In this document: one piece after another, positions 29,320 to 38,290 of the stretch
Layout: each line of letters begins with the position of its first letter
How positions within the stretch are numbered: the first letter of the stretch is position 1
NCBI RefSeq assembly: GCF_900141745.1
Contig: NZ_FSRM01000001.1
Location: 558,001 to 622,000 of the forward strand
Direction of reading: 5' to 3'
DNA length: 64,000 bases
DNA from: Paraburkholderia phenazinium
Lineage (GTDB): Bacteria > Pseudomonadota > Gammaproteobacteria > Burkholderiales > Burkholderiaceae
Made by a program: the position numbers and the translations under genes
Notes under the pieces: model-generated
Told to the model about the DNA's origin: nothing
The model's input: only the letters and a program-made list of their open reading frames with translations
Databases searched by the model: none

Positions 29320-30446
29320 TGATGACGCCGAGTTTCTGGTCCGGACGCAGGGTCTTCGTGACCGGCCATACCGGATTCAAGGGAAGCTGGCTGTGCCTCT
29401 GGTTGCAGCGGCTTGGCGCGCAGGTGACCGGGTTCTCGCTCGATGCGCCGACGCAGCCGTCCCTGTTCGAAGAGGCCGAAGTCGCGCGTGAAATCCAACA
29501 CATTGTGGGCGACGTGCGCGATGCGGCTGCGCTGCGCAACGCGATACAGCATGCGCGCCCTGAGGTCGTCTTCCACCTCGCCGCGCAGTCGCTGGTCCGG
29601 CAATCGTATGCGGACCCGGTCGAAACCTATTCGACGAATGTGATGGGCACCGTCCACGTGCTCGATGCCGCGCGTCATGTCGAGAGCGTGCGCGCCGTGG
29701 TCAACGTCACAACGGACAAATGCTACGAGAATCTCGAGACGCGCCGCGCGTATATTGAAAGCGACACGCTCGGCGGCCGCGATCCGTATAGCAACAGCAA
29801 GGCCTGCTCGGAACTCGTGACAGCGGCGTTCCGGCAATCGTTTTTCGCACACGGCCACGGCCACAGTGACGGCACTGCAACGCGCGCTGGAATCGCTAGT
29901 GCACGGGCCGGCAATGTCATCGGCGGCGGCGATTGGGCAGTCGACCGGCTGGTGCCGGATCTGCTGCGCGCGTTCGACCGTGGCGAACCGGCTATCGTGC
30001 GCCGCCCTCACGCAGTGAGGCCGTGGCAGCACGTGCTTGAACCGCTTGCAGGATATCTGGCGCTTGCCGAACGTCTGCATGCTCAGCCTGAGCACTACTC
30101 GGGCGCGTGGAATTTCGGGCCGCGTCCCGACGATATGCGAGCCGTCGACGAGATCGCCGAGGCATTGACCTCCGCGCTCGGCGAAGGCGCGAGTTTCGTC
30201 GTACAGCAAGAAGCCGACGCTCCGCACGAAGCCGGCCTCCTGCTGCTTGACGCCAGCAAGGCGCGCGGCGAGCTCGGTTGGGAGTCGCTGCTCAAACTGG
30301 AAGAAGCGCTCGTCTGGATTGCGCAGTGGCACCGCGCGCGGCAACGCGGCGAAAGCGTGCGACACATCACGCTCGAACAGATCGGGCAATACGAAGCCAG
30401 GATCGGCAGGATGACGGCCCATGGGGCCACGTTCGCTGCCGGGTAA
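29319..30446 (+). CDS. rfbG: CDP-glucose 4,6-dehydratase
   Basis: 375 residues from the ATG at 29319 ([20 protein letters not shown]), sharing one base with the rfbF stop; a start at 29304 is also open. The NAD motif is TGHTGFKGSW, and GGRDPYSNSKACSEL gives the YxxxK pair. It converts CDP-glucose to CDP-4-keto-6-deoxyglucose, the branch point for CDP-linked deoxysugars. There is no RfbH-type 3-dehydrase nearby, so a 3,6-dideoxy product is unlikely. Confidence 0.96.
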   Translation: MMTPSFWSGRRVFVTGHTGFKGSWLCLWLQRLGAQVTGFSLDAPTQPSLFEEAEVAREIQHIVGDVRDAAALRNAIQHARPEVVFHLAAQSLVRQSYADPVETYSTNVMGTVHVLDAARHVESVRAVVNVTTDKCYENLETRRAYIESDTLGGRDPYSNSKACSELVTAAFRQSFFAHGHGHSDGTATRAGIASARAGNVIGGGDWAVDRLVPDLLRAFDRGEPAIVRRPHAVRPWQHVLEPLAGYLALAERLHAQPEHYSGAWNFGPRPDDMRAVDEIAEALTSALGEGASFVVQQEADAPHEAGLLLLDASKARGELGWESLLKLEEALVWIAQWHRARQRGESVRHITLEQIGQYEARIGRMTAHGATFAAG

Positions 30447-30463
30447 TTGCGAGGATTGAAGTC

Positions 30464-31687
30464 TTGAACTGCCGCCACTGTGGTCAACCCCTTACGTTCC
30501 CGTTTCTCGATCTCGGCTTCGCACCGCCTTCGAATGCCTATCTGACCGAGGCCGATCTGACGCGGCCGGAACGCTACTATCCGCTCAAGCTTTTTGTCTG
30601 CGATGCCTGCTGGCTCGTGCAGACGGAAGATTACGCCGCGCGCGAGGCGCTGTTCGATGCGGACTATGCGTACTTCTCTTCGGTATCGGAAAGCTGGCTG
30701 GCGCATGCGCGGCACTACGCTGCGTCGATCACCGAAGAGCTGTCGCTCGGCCGCGACTCGTTTGTGATCGAGGTGGCGTCGAACGACGGCTACCTGTTGC
30801 GCAATTTCGTCGCAGCGCAGATCCCTTGTCTGGGCATCGAACCGACCGCGAGTACAGCGGCACGCGCGGAGGAACTCGGCGTTCCGGTGCTACGCGAATT
30901 CTTTGGCGAGCAACTGTCGCGTACGTTGGTCGAACGTGGTCAACTGGCGGATCTGATCGTTGGCAACAACGTGTTCGCCCATGTGCCGGATGTCAACGAC
31001 TTCACCAAGGGTCTGAAGACTGTGCTGAAACCCGGCGGCACCATCACGCTGGAGTTTCCGCATCTCGTCAACCTGATCGACGAAGTGCAGTTCGATACCG
31101 TTTATCACGAGCACTTTTCGTATTTTTCGCTGCAGGCCGTCGAACATATTTTCCACGCGGCGGGCCTGCGCGTCTGCCGCGCCGATCAGCTGAAAACGCA
31201 CGGCGGAAGTCTGCGCGTATTCGGTTGTCATGCTGACGATCCACGCGTGGATGACGTTTCCGTCGAACGCATTCGCGCGCTCGAACAGGAGCGCGGCATC
31301 ACGCGGCTCGACACCTATCGGGATTTCCAGCAACGCGTCGACGAAGCCAAGAACGGTCTGCTACGCTTTCTGCTCGACTGCAAGGATGCAGGGACCAAAG
31401 TCGGCGCCTATGGAGCAGCAGCGAAGGGCAACACGTTCCTCAACTATGCCGGCGTAAAACCGGATCTGCTGCCTTATGTGTGCGATGCGGCACCGTCCAA
31501 GCAGGGCAAATTCATGCCCGGCAGCCACATCCCGATCATCTCGCCGGCAGAACTCGCCCGTGCGAAACCGGAAGTGGTATTGATCCTGCCGTGGAATATC
31601 TCGGATGAGGTCGTCGCACAACAGAAGCCGGTGCTCGGTTCAGAGGTGCGATTCGCGGTAGCGTTGCCTCGCGTCAGGTATCTGTGA
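30464..31687 (+). CDS. Sugar C-methyltransferase (NDP-hexose type)
   Basis: 407 residues from the TTG at 30464, with GAGGA 8 nt upstream; an upstream frame is open but lies in rfbG. The N-terminal zinc motif is LNCRHCG with a second pair FVCDACW (methyltransferase-13 region). The SAM site is VIEVASNDGYLLRNF, and the C-terminal methyltransferase-14 region has GAYGAAAKGNTFLNYAG. This architecture is that of TylC3/NovU-type C-methyltransferases acting on 4-keto-6-deoxy sugars. It follows rfbG in the same operon. Confidence 0.9.
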   Translation: MNCRHCGQPLTFPFLDLGFAPPSNAYLTEADLTRPERYYPLKLFVCDACWLVQTEDYAAREALFDADYAYFSSVSESWLAHARHYAASITEELSLGRDSFVIEVASNDGYLLRNFVAAQIPCLGIEPTASTAARAEELGVPVLREFFGEQLSRTLVERGQLADLIVGNNVFAHVPDVNDFTKGLKTVLKPGGTITLEFPHLVNLIDEVQFDTVYHEHFSYFSLQAVEHIFHAAGLRVCRADQLKTHGGSLRVFGCHADDPRVDDVSVERIRALEQERGITRLDTYRDFQQRVDEAKNGLLRFLLDCKDAGTKVGAYGAAAKGNTFLNYAGVKPDLLPYVCDAAPSKQGKFMPGSHIPIISPAELARAKPEVVLILPWNISDEVVAQQKPVLGSEVRFAVALPRVRYL

Positions 31688-31705
31688 CGCGAACGGTGCG
31701 GCGGC

Positions 31706-32266
31706 TTAGCCCGCCGCCTGACCGAATAACGTCTGCACCGTTGGCAGCGCGCGATCCCGATCCGACAGCAGCGTCACCTCGCGTGGCCATGCAATGGCGA
31801 GTTGAGGATCATCGAAGGCAACGCCCCGCTCGGCCGCCGGCTTGTAAAAGGCGGTGTGCAGATACAGCAGGCGGCTGTCGGGCTCGAGGCTCTGAAAGCC
31901 ATGTGCGCATCCTTCCGGAATGAACACGGCCCGGCAATTCTCCGGGGACAATTCCACGGCTTCCCATTGCATAAACGTGGCGCTGTCGGGGCGGAGATCG
32001 ACGATCACGTCCCACACGCGGCCTTCTACGCACCGAACCCACTTCGCATCCGCGTCGGCACCGTGCTGAAAATGCAATCCCCTCACCGTGCCGGCCAGGG
32101 CCGTGTGCGACCAGTTGATCTGTACGATCTGCCGCGCACCGTGAGCCTCTGCGAAATCGTTCGCACAGAATAGCCGCATGAAGCTGCCGCGGGCGTCGCC
32201 CCTCGGCGTGCTTTGGGCTACAAATGCGCCCGCTATGGACAGTGCGCTTAACGGGTTATCTGCCAT
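31706..32266 (-). CDS. dTDP-4-dehydrorhamnose 3,5-epimerase-like protein (RfbC family)
   Basis: 186 residues, RmlC-like cupin. Conserved landmarks are DARGSFMRLFC, QINWSHTALAGTVRGLHFQ (catalytic histidine region), VWDVIVDLR and IPEGCAHGFQSL. It epimerises 4-keto sugars at C3 and/or C5. Convergent with the methyltransferase with only 18 bp between stops. With the rfbF/rfbG genes it probably acts on the CDP-linked intermediate, or on its C-methylated form. Confidence 0.9.
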   Translation of the reverse strand: MADNPLSALSIAGAFVAQSTPRGDARGSFMRLFCANDFAEAHGARQIVQINWSHTALAGTVRGLHFQHGADADAKWVRCVEGRVWDVIVDLRPDSATFMQWEAVELSPENCRAVFIPEGCAHGFQSLEPDSRLLYLHTAFYKPAAERGVAFDDPQLAIAWPREVTLLSDRDRALPTVQTLFGQAAG

Positions 32267-32309
32267 ACGTATGGTCTGAAAAAGTGGCCGGGGGTTCGTT
32301 CTATCTGTT

Positions 32310-33992
32310 TCAAGCCACGTGCATGGTGCGGCGATCGCCAGTCACCAGGTTGAGCTGGCCAATGAACTTCTGCTCCCAGACCTTTGCGTCGTAGGTCGCG
32401 GTGAGATGCTTCAACAGAAGGTAGCTACCTAGCCGTTCTGCGCAAAACGCCCAGGCGCGCGCCTGGTAACCCGGCCGCTTTCCAGGAAAGCGTGCGAAGC
32501 ATGCCCGCACGACCGATTCGATCGACGTCATGGTGCGTACCCAGAAATCCATGGGAAAAACGCCCAGCTCGATGCCGCCTACGATGAACACCTCGCCATT
32601 AACGAACTTCGGCACATCGACCGGCTGCAGCACGCCGAGTTCCACCGCCTCTGCCGCAAAACGCAGGAAGTCCTGCACGAGGTGAAATTTGTTGTACTGG
32701 TTCAGGCATCCGCCTTCGAGCAACGCTGGCCTCACAAGGAGGAAGTCGCGCTCGCCGGGCGCCATGAGTTCGGCAAGCGGCACATCGTCAAGCGCGTGAC
32801 AGTCCCAGCTATCGCCCACCTGAATAGCCTTGCCAGGTGTCGCGTCGATCCGCGTCGCAGTGACAAATTTCCGGTACTGGCAAATGCCGACATGCCGCGC
32901 CTGAATCTGATTTTCGACGATATAGTTTTTCAGCGCGAAGCTGCCGGCGACTCCGCCTAGTTGCGGGTGATACGGTTCCCACTCGGGCGCGAGATCGCGC
33001 AGATTGGTCTTACCTGGCCCCTGAGCTCCGCCCAGAGAAAACGTCGAAACATACGAAGGGTACTCAACCGGCTTCGCCACGTGAGTGAAGCAGACATACA
33101 GCATATCGTGCGAAGCCCGCAGCGGGGTTTCCAGAAACCCGTCCTTCGCCCGTGCCAGCCGTTTGCCCTCGCACACCTGCAGGACAGCCCCTCGAAGTGC
33201 GTAGAAACTGTCCAGCCGACTTTTCTCCGGTGCCGACTGATACTGCACCTTCAGATCGTTGAGAAACACCAGTTGATCGTCATAGGTCCGATAGACGGGA
33301 TTCGACGAGGGCATCAGATTCGCGTCGTAGGCGCAAACCTTGATGTCTGGACACAATGTCAGCACAAGAGACGCGATCCGCTCGAGGAGCAGCACCTGCA
33401 TCGCAACCTGCGGGCGATTCGGCACACGCGCACGGAATTGCGCGCGGAACGTGGCGTCGTCGCCTTCGAAAAGGTCGTAGAGCTTTTCCGTGAGCGCAAA
33501 CCATGTCCGCCAAAAGGACGGCCTGGCGACGAAATAATTGAAATGCACCGTGGAGCGGGAATCCATCGACAGCGTTCGCAGATCAACGTCAAGGCCCACG
33601 GCCTGCAGATAGATTTCGGCCGCCTCGACGAGACCCGGGTAAAGACGATTACCCTGCTCGAACACATTCAGATAGCACGCGCTGTCCTGAAGGGATGGCG
33701 AAAAGGTGTACACCTCCCCATCAGGATTGCTGCTGATAAATTCATGCACGCCCTGTGCGGTGAGTCCGGTTTTATCGGCGAAGTCCGGCGAAAGGAAACC
33801 GTAGAGTTCGTTCTCATCTACGGCGCGGTTCAGGAAGAAATCGCGAATGGCCGAGTACTCGCGCCATTCCGGCTTGAGACTCGCGCTATTGTCCAGTTCG
33901 CTGAAACCATGATCCAGCCGTTGACGCTCAGACTCGTCATGGAAGACCTGAAAAATATTCGCGTTCATCTCCACCTGACCGTTCGTCGTCAT
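32310..33992 (-). CDS. Large putative glycosyltransferase/hypothetical protein (DUF4422-like C-terminus)
   Basis: 560 residues from the ATG at 33992, which has GGGGAG about 6 nt upstream; a TTG five codons earlier is less likely. No signal or membrane span. The C-terminal third has HVGICQYRKFVTATR, GGCLNQYNKFH, NGEVFIVGG and RAWAFCAERLGSYLLLKHL, which resemble DUF4422 glycosyltransferases. The N-terminal 300 residues (EWREYSAIRDFFLN, GEVYTFSPSLQDSACY) I do not recognise. It is likely cotranscribed with the rfbC-like gene, and a role in the same glycan is inferred. Confidence 0.6.
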   Translation of the reverse strand: MTTNGQVEMNANIFQVFHDESERQRLDHGFSELDNSASLKPEWREYSAIRDFFLNRAVDENELYGFLSPDFADKTGLTAQGVHEFISSNPDGEVYTFSPSLQDSACYLNVFEQGNRLYPGLVEAAEIYLQAVGLDVDLRTLSMDSRSTVHFNYFVARPSFWRTWFALTEKLYDLFEGDDATFRAQFRARVPNRPQVAMQVLLLERIASLVLTLCPDIKVCAYDANLMPSSNPVYRTYDDQLVFLNDLKVQYQSAPEKSRLDSFYALRGAVLQVCEGKRLARAKDGFLETPLRASHDMLYVCFTHVAKPVEYPSYVSTFSLGGAQGPGKTNLRDLAPEWEPYHPQLGGVAGSFALKNYIVENQIQARHVGICQYRKFVTATRIDATPGKAIQVGDSWDCHALDDVPLAELMAPGERDFLLVRPALLEGGCLNQYNKFHLVQDFLRFAAEAVELGVLQPVDVPKFVNGEVFIVGGIELGVFPMDFWVRTMTSIESVVRACFARFPGKRPGYQARAWAFCAERLGSYLLLKHLTATYDAKVWEQKFIGQLNLVTGDRRTMHVA

Positions 33993-34088
33993 TGTTGCTC
34001 CCCGCAACTCAATCAGCGACCGCTAACTGGAGCTTCCGCCCACGCGTCGCCAGCCCATACCAATCTGCATTCTCCGTAGTATGGCCGA

Positions 34089-34132
34089 GACCCAGGCGCT
34101 GCCAGTCGTCAAACTGACGGCAGATTTGGGTC
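34089..34132 (-). terminator. Imperfect inverted repeat, possible terminator
   Basis: GACCCA/TGGGTC outer and CTGCC/GGCAG inner arms flank a 15-nt centre. It sits downstream of the minus-strand channel gene (ends 34260) and upstream of the glycosyltransferase gene. There is no T-run. The rest of 34008-34259 shows nothing identifiable. Confidence 0.35.
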
Positions 34133-34259
34133 TAATTTGGGCGATGAGACGAGAACGGGGGTGCTCTCCGATACGCCTTGCTGACGGGCGCAAATCATCG
34201 TGGTTCGAGGCCCAGTCGTGCCCGGTCTGGATGTGGCGTACCGGCCCGCGGCGCCCCCC

Positions 34260-35237
34260 CTACTGGAACGTGGCATTCAACGACAATTCCACGGAATTCC
34301 CCTTCGGCCGGTTGCTCACATTGAATTCATTCACCCAGCGCAGCGTCGCGCCGACCGGGGTTTTGCTGATCTTGCCGTTCCACGTGACCATCGGCCCGAT
34401 GCCCACCGAATGCCCTTCGGCCCCGCCCACGAAGTCCGCGATCCCGCCGCTGTCGTGACCGAACTGCTGGATATAGCCACCCACCACGCCGACACCCCAG
34501 CCCGAACCGAAGCGCTTGAGCGCCAGCAGATCGAGCACGCTGATCGGTGCGTTGTGATATTGCGTCTGGTCATTGACGGTGTAGAACTCGACCCCGTAAT
34601 TCAACGACAGCTCGATGTTCTCTTTCGGCAGCAACCTGGTGTACGCGAAGGTCGGCGTGAACGTCCACGTATTCTGCCCGGCGTTGGCGAGCCGGCTGGT
34701 GTTGTACGCCCCGGTGGGCGCATAGATCTGCACGCTCAACGCGATGTGGTCGGTCTTGGTCAGGTGATAACCAGCCACCACCGGAGTAAAGAAGATATCG
34801 GCAAACTGCGTGGCGTGGTCATCGGGCAAGCGGCCGTGAAAGGAAGAAACATCGGTGTACTGCAGCGGCACGCCAAACGACGACGCAAAATTCCACCCCC
34901 CTGCGGTGATCCCCCAGGTCTTGATCGCGTTCACGATGTTGTACGAGATGTGGTAGTCGAGGCCGGCCGTGACCTTCCCGGCGATCGGCAACGTCTTGCT
35001 CGCGCCAAGCGAGCCCTCGTAGTAGATCGAGGTGACCGAGATGATCCAGTCGTCCGTGGGTGGCACGATACCGGCATACGGCGCGATCTGCATGCCGGTG
35101 ATGGGGCGTCCGACACCGCCTTCAGTCGCCAGCGCCCGCGGTGAAAAAGCCAGGCCGGCGGCGGCGACAGCAAACGCGCCAGCAGAAAACCGCGCGGCAA
35201 GATAACCACCGCGAAACACGAGACGACGCTTATTCAT
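34260..35237 (-). CDS. Outer-membrane channel, MetA-pathway/SphA-like family
   Basis: 325 residues from the ATG at 35237 (MNKRRLVFRGG); the upstream extension is not credible. Signal peptide about 1-38 (cleavage after RALA). The rest is beta-strand-rich with aromatic strand ends and terminates in F-Q after SLNATF, a barrel-like C-terminus. It resembles the family named putative MetA-pathway of phenol degradation. It ends a minus-strand group with two DUF1254 proteins and another barrel protein. Confidence 0.8.
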   Translation of the reverse strand: MNKRRLVFRGGYLAARFSAGAFAVAAAGLAFSPRALATEGGVGRPITGMQIAPYAGIVPPTDDWIISVTSIYYEGSLGASKTLPIAGKVTAGLDYHISYNIVNAIKTWGITAGGWNFASSFGVPLQYTDVSSFHGRLPDDHATQFADIFFTPVVAGYHLTKTDHIALSVQIYAPTGAYNTSRLANAGQNTWTFTPTFAYTRLLPKENIELSLNYGVEFYTVNDQTQYHNAPISVLDLLALKRFGSGWGVGVVGGYIQQFGHDSGGIADFVGGAEGHSVGIGPMVTWNGKISKTPVGATLRWVNEFNVSNRPKGNSVELSLNATFQ

Positions 35238-35344
35238 GGCGATCCTCACAAATTTCGCCTGACCTCCCGTGGCCAGGACAGTTGCCCGCATCGTTATTGT
35301 TTACTTCGTATCCCTTATGTCATTTCCAACTTAAACCCGATCTA

Positions 35345-36820
35345 CTACTGTGCTTCGTGCACAACGCCGGGTGGCGTCCACGTGCCATCCAGCGCCGCCG
35401 GTTCCGGCCAATAGGCCCGCACGTAAAGCGAGAAATCTTCGTTGGCCGGCGCTGGCAGCCAGTTGCCTTCCTTGCCGGCGCCCGGCGTCGAACTCTGCAC
35501 GTAGATCGTCAGCGAGCCGTCGTCGTTGTATTGCAGGTTCTTGTTCTTGGTGCCCAGTGAATAGCGCTTCTGATCGTTCGGCGAGAAGAAGTGATGCGCG
35601 TTGTACAGCGTCAAGGACCAGAAGCCCTTGACCGGCGGCAGTTGCCCCTTCGGGAAAGTGACCGTATAGCGCTGCGCGCCGTTGAGGCGCGCGCCGGATG
35701 CGTCGGAGTCGGCATAGAAGTATTTCGTCTCGTTGGGCTTGTTGACGAAAATGTTCGACTTCGCCACCGCCGTGCGCGTGAAATAGTCCGTACCGAATTC
35801 CGCACCGTTGCTGATGGTGTTCCAGTGCGCAGGCAAAGGCTTGCCGAACGTGTTGAAATTGAAGAGCGGCGCGACCAGCCTGGCGTCCGTCTGCGCAGCC
35901 TCGTCCACGATCGCGGACTTGATGGCAGGATCTTTCTGCGCGGCAGCCAGCAGCGCTTTCGCCTGGGCATACAACGCCTCCTCGCCAGGTTGCGGCGGGG
36001 TCTGCTCGAGCACCGTCGGCAGTTCGTCCCAGAACTTTGCAGGGTCGACCCATTTGATCTCTTCGGCACTCGCGTCACCCGAGCCGAAGCTCGGCAGCTT
36101 CGACCAGTCGGTCACCTTCATCTTGCCGTCGTACTCGCTCAGCGGGTACAGACCCACCTTGCTGATGACCGCCTGAACGGCCACCCGGTCTTCCGGTGTG
36201 TCGTCCATGAATACGCGCGGAATGAAGCTGCCCACCGCCGTGCCGGAGCGAAACACCTGGCGGATGCCCTTGGGCACCTGTCCATGCCAGTCAGGCCCGA
36301 CGAACAGATAGAAGCCCGGCTTCGTACCGTACAGCTTGCCGAGACTGGCGAAGCCATCGGTACGCAAGTCAACGGCCTGATATACCCAGAAGCGCTCGCC
36401 GAAATCCGGTACCTGCACCACTACGGGCGTCTGGTTCAGATCGAAGATGGCCGAGCCGTACACCACATCCTGATTCGGACACGCGACGAAGCGCTCCTGC
36501 GGCTCGATATAGTCGTGCAGCATCGACAGGTGGTTAGGCGGCGCAACCGGCACGATTCCGCCATTCAGGCCCGACTGCGGCACCTTCTGCATGGCCAGCA
36601 GACGGTTGTAGACGTTGACCATCGGCCACGCCCAGAAGTAGGTCTGGCGCGCCACCAGCCGGGCGTAGGCCTCCGAGACGGCATAGCCTGGAACCGGGCC
36701 CGGAACTGAGAGCGCGCTTGCAGCCTGCGCCTGCGAACCGCTCGGCGCTCGCGCCAGGATCGGGCTAGCGAGCGACGCCAGCACCGCCGCGGTGACCCAC
36801 GTTGCAGCTTTCTTATTCAT
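35345..36820 (-). CDS. Exported DUF1254/DUF1214 protein
   Basis: 491 residues from the ATG at 36820 (MNKKAATWVTAAVLASLASP). Signal peptide about 1-25. The N-terminal DUF1254 segment contains QTYFWAWPMVNVYNR and NQDVVYGSAIFDLNQTP, and the C-terminal DUF1214 region has GFWSLTLYNAHHFF and YNDDGSLTIYVQSSTPG. The domain pair is widespread but without an established activity. A paralogue follows 27 bp upstream in the same orientation. Confidence 0.88.
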   Translation of the reverse strand: MNKKAATWVTAAVLASLASPILARAPSGSQAQAASALSVPGPVPGYAVSEAYARLVARQTYFWAWPMVNVYNRLLAMQKVPQSGLNGGIVPVAPPNHLSMLHDYIEPQERFVACPNQDVVYGSAIFDLNQTPVVVQVPDFGERFWVYQAVDLRTDGFASLGKLYGTKPGFYLFVGPDWHGQVPKGIRQVFRSGTAVGSFIPRVFMDDTPEDRVAVQAVISKVGLYPLSEYDGKMKVTDWSKLPSFGSGDASAEEIKWVDPAKFWDELPTVLEQTPPQPGEEALYAQAKALLAAAQKDPAIKSAIVDEAAQTDARLVAPLFNFNTFGKPLPAHWNTISNGAEFGTDYFTRTAVAKSNIFVNKPNETKYFYADSDASGARLNGAQRYTVTFPKGQLPPVKGFWSLTLYNAHHFFSPNDQKRYSLGTKNKNLQYNDDGSLTIYVQSSTPGAGKEGNWLPAPANEDFSLYVRAYWPEPAALDGTWTPPGVVHEAQ

Positions 36821-36847
36821 GTCGGGCTCCGACTCGTCCATTTGAGT

Positions 36848-38263
36848 TCATCGCTTTTGCGGTGCCGGGAATTTCCAGGTACCGTCGAATACCGACGCGT
36901 CCGGTCCATAGATGCGCGCAATCACGTTGTAGGCACCCTCGGGAGCGGGCAACCAGTTGGACTCCTTATCAGCACCGGGCGTGGTGTGCTGGACGTAGAT
37001 ATCGAGCGAACCGTCGGGGTTGTATCTGATGCCCTTGGTACGGTCGCCGATCGAATAGCGGTTGATCGGGTTCGCCACCAGATGGCGCCCCGGCAGGTCG
37101 TACATCGTCATCGACCAGAAGAACTTCGCCGGCGGCAGGTCTTTCTTGTCGAAGTGGATAAGGTAAGGTTGCGAGCCCAGCAATTGCTCGTGATCGGCAT
37201 TAACACGTGTGCCGACGTAGACCGCTTCTTCTTTCGTGTTGCCGTAAATGCCCATCCCGGCGGCTACCGCGCGTTTCATGTAATCGCCGTTCAGATCCTG
37301 CCGGCTGCCGAAGAGATCGTAAGAGCTGGTCGTGTGTTTCTCGGCGTCGGCCAGCGCCGCTTTGCCGTCGGCGACGCCCTGTTCGATGGCCTCGCGCGTC
37401 GCGGCAGGTAGCGCGGCGGGATCGAACGGCTCTCCCGGTGCGATGCCGATCTTCGCGAAGCGCTGCATCAGATCCACTTCAGATGGCGCCGTCGGCTGCG
37501 TGAACTGCAGCATGAAATTCAGGTACGAGATGAAATCGATCGAGGTCGCTTTCGCCTCATCCCACTTCGGGAACGTGACCTTCGGCGCGGGCGGCGGTGC
37601 GCTCGTATGTTCGAACGCGGAAAGCGGCGTGAGCTGGTATTGCTTCTGGATCGCCTGGACATTCTTCACATCGGCTGGGCCATTCAAGGCAGTGCGGCCC
37701 AGGGTGAGGATGATGTCAGTCTCCGAGCGGAACACCTTGTCGATGCCCTTCGGGGTATCGCCGTGCCAGTCGGGGCCTGCAAACAGGTAATGACCCGCGC
37801 CGTTGCCCGTGGCCCGCGAGCCGACATAGGCAAAGTTATACGTGAACAGGTCGATCCACTGGAACACATAGTAGCGGTCGTCCTTCACTGCCGGCACCGT
37901 CAGCACCCAGGGCTCGCGACGCAGATCGAGCCACGCCCACGAGTACGGCGTGTCGTTGTTCGGCGTGACGATCTCCTTGTTCTCGGGACCGTACGGATGG
38001 GAATAGTTGCGGAATTTACCGAAGCCGCCTACGTAAGACTTAGAACCGGGATCGAGTACCTGCTCGTACAGCGTCTGGTAGTTGAACAGCATCGGGTAGG
38101 CGTAGATGTACGCATCTTTGGCGATGCCGCGCGCCTCCTCGGGTGATGCGATTATCGTCGCTGCAGCGGTGCTCGCCTGAGCACCGGCGTACTGGTGCGA
38201 CAGCGTCATGAGCGTCATCCCTGCCGATATCGCGCCAAGGCGCAGGAGCCTGGATATTTTCAT
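36848..38263 (-). CDS. Exported DUF1254/DUF1214 protein (paralogue)
   Basis: 471 residues with a signal peptide (about 1-30, ending QYAGAQA). It has the same layout as its neighbour: DAYIYAYPMLFNYQTLY, TPNNDTPYSWAWLDLRREPW, and C-terminal FFWSMTMYDLPGRHLV and YNPDGSLDIYVQHTTPG. The two share these motifs but are clearly diverged. Both are presumably periplasmic. They are enclosed by two barrel proteins. Confidence 0.88.
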   Translation of the reverse strand: MKISRLLRLGAISAGMTLMTLSHQYAGAQASTAAATIIASPEEARGIAKDAYIYAYPMLFNYQTLYEQVLDPGSKSYVGGFGKFRNYSHPYGPENKEIVTPNNDTPYSWAWLDLRREPWVLTVPAVKDDRYYVFQWIDLFTYNFAYVGSRATGNGAGHYLFAGPDWHGDTPKGIDKVFRSETDIILTLGRTALNGPADVKNVQAIQKQYQLTPLSAFEHTSAPPPAPKVTFPKWDEAKATSIDFISYLNFMLQFTQPTAPSEVDLMQRFAKIGIAPGEPFDPAALPAATREAIEQGVADGKAALADAEKHTTSSYDLFGSRQDLNGDYMKRAVAAGMGIYGNTKEEAVYVGTRVNADHEQLLGSQPYLIHFDKKDLPPAKFFWSMTMYDLPGRHLVANPINRYSIGDRTKGIRYNPDGSLDIYVQHTTPGADKESNWLPAPEGAYNVIARIYGPDASVFDGTWKFPAPQKR

Positions 38264-38290
38264 GGATAGGCATCTCGCAGAGGAGGTTGG

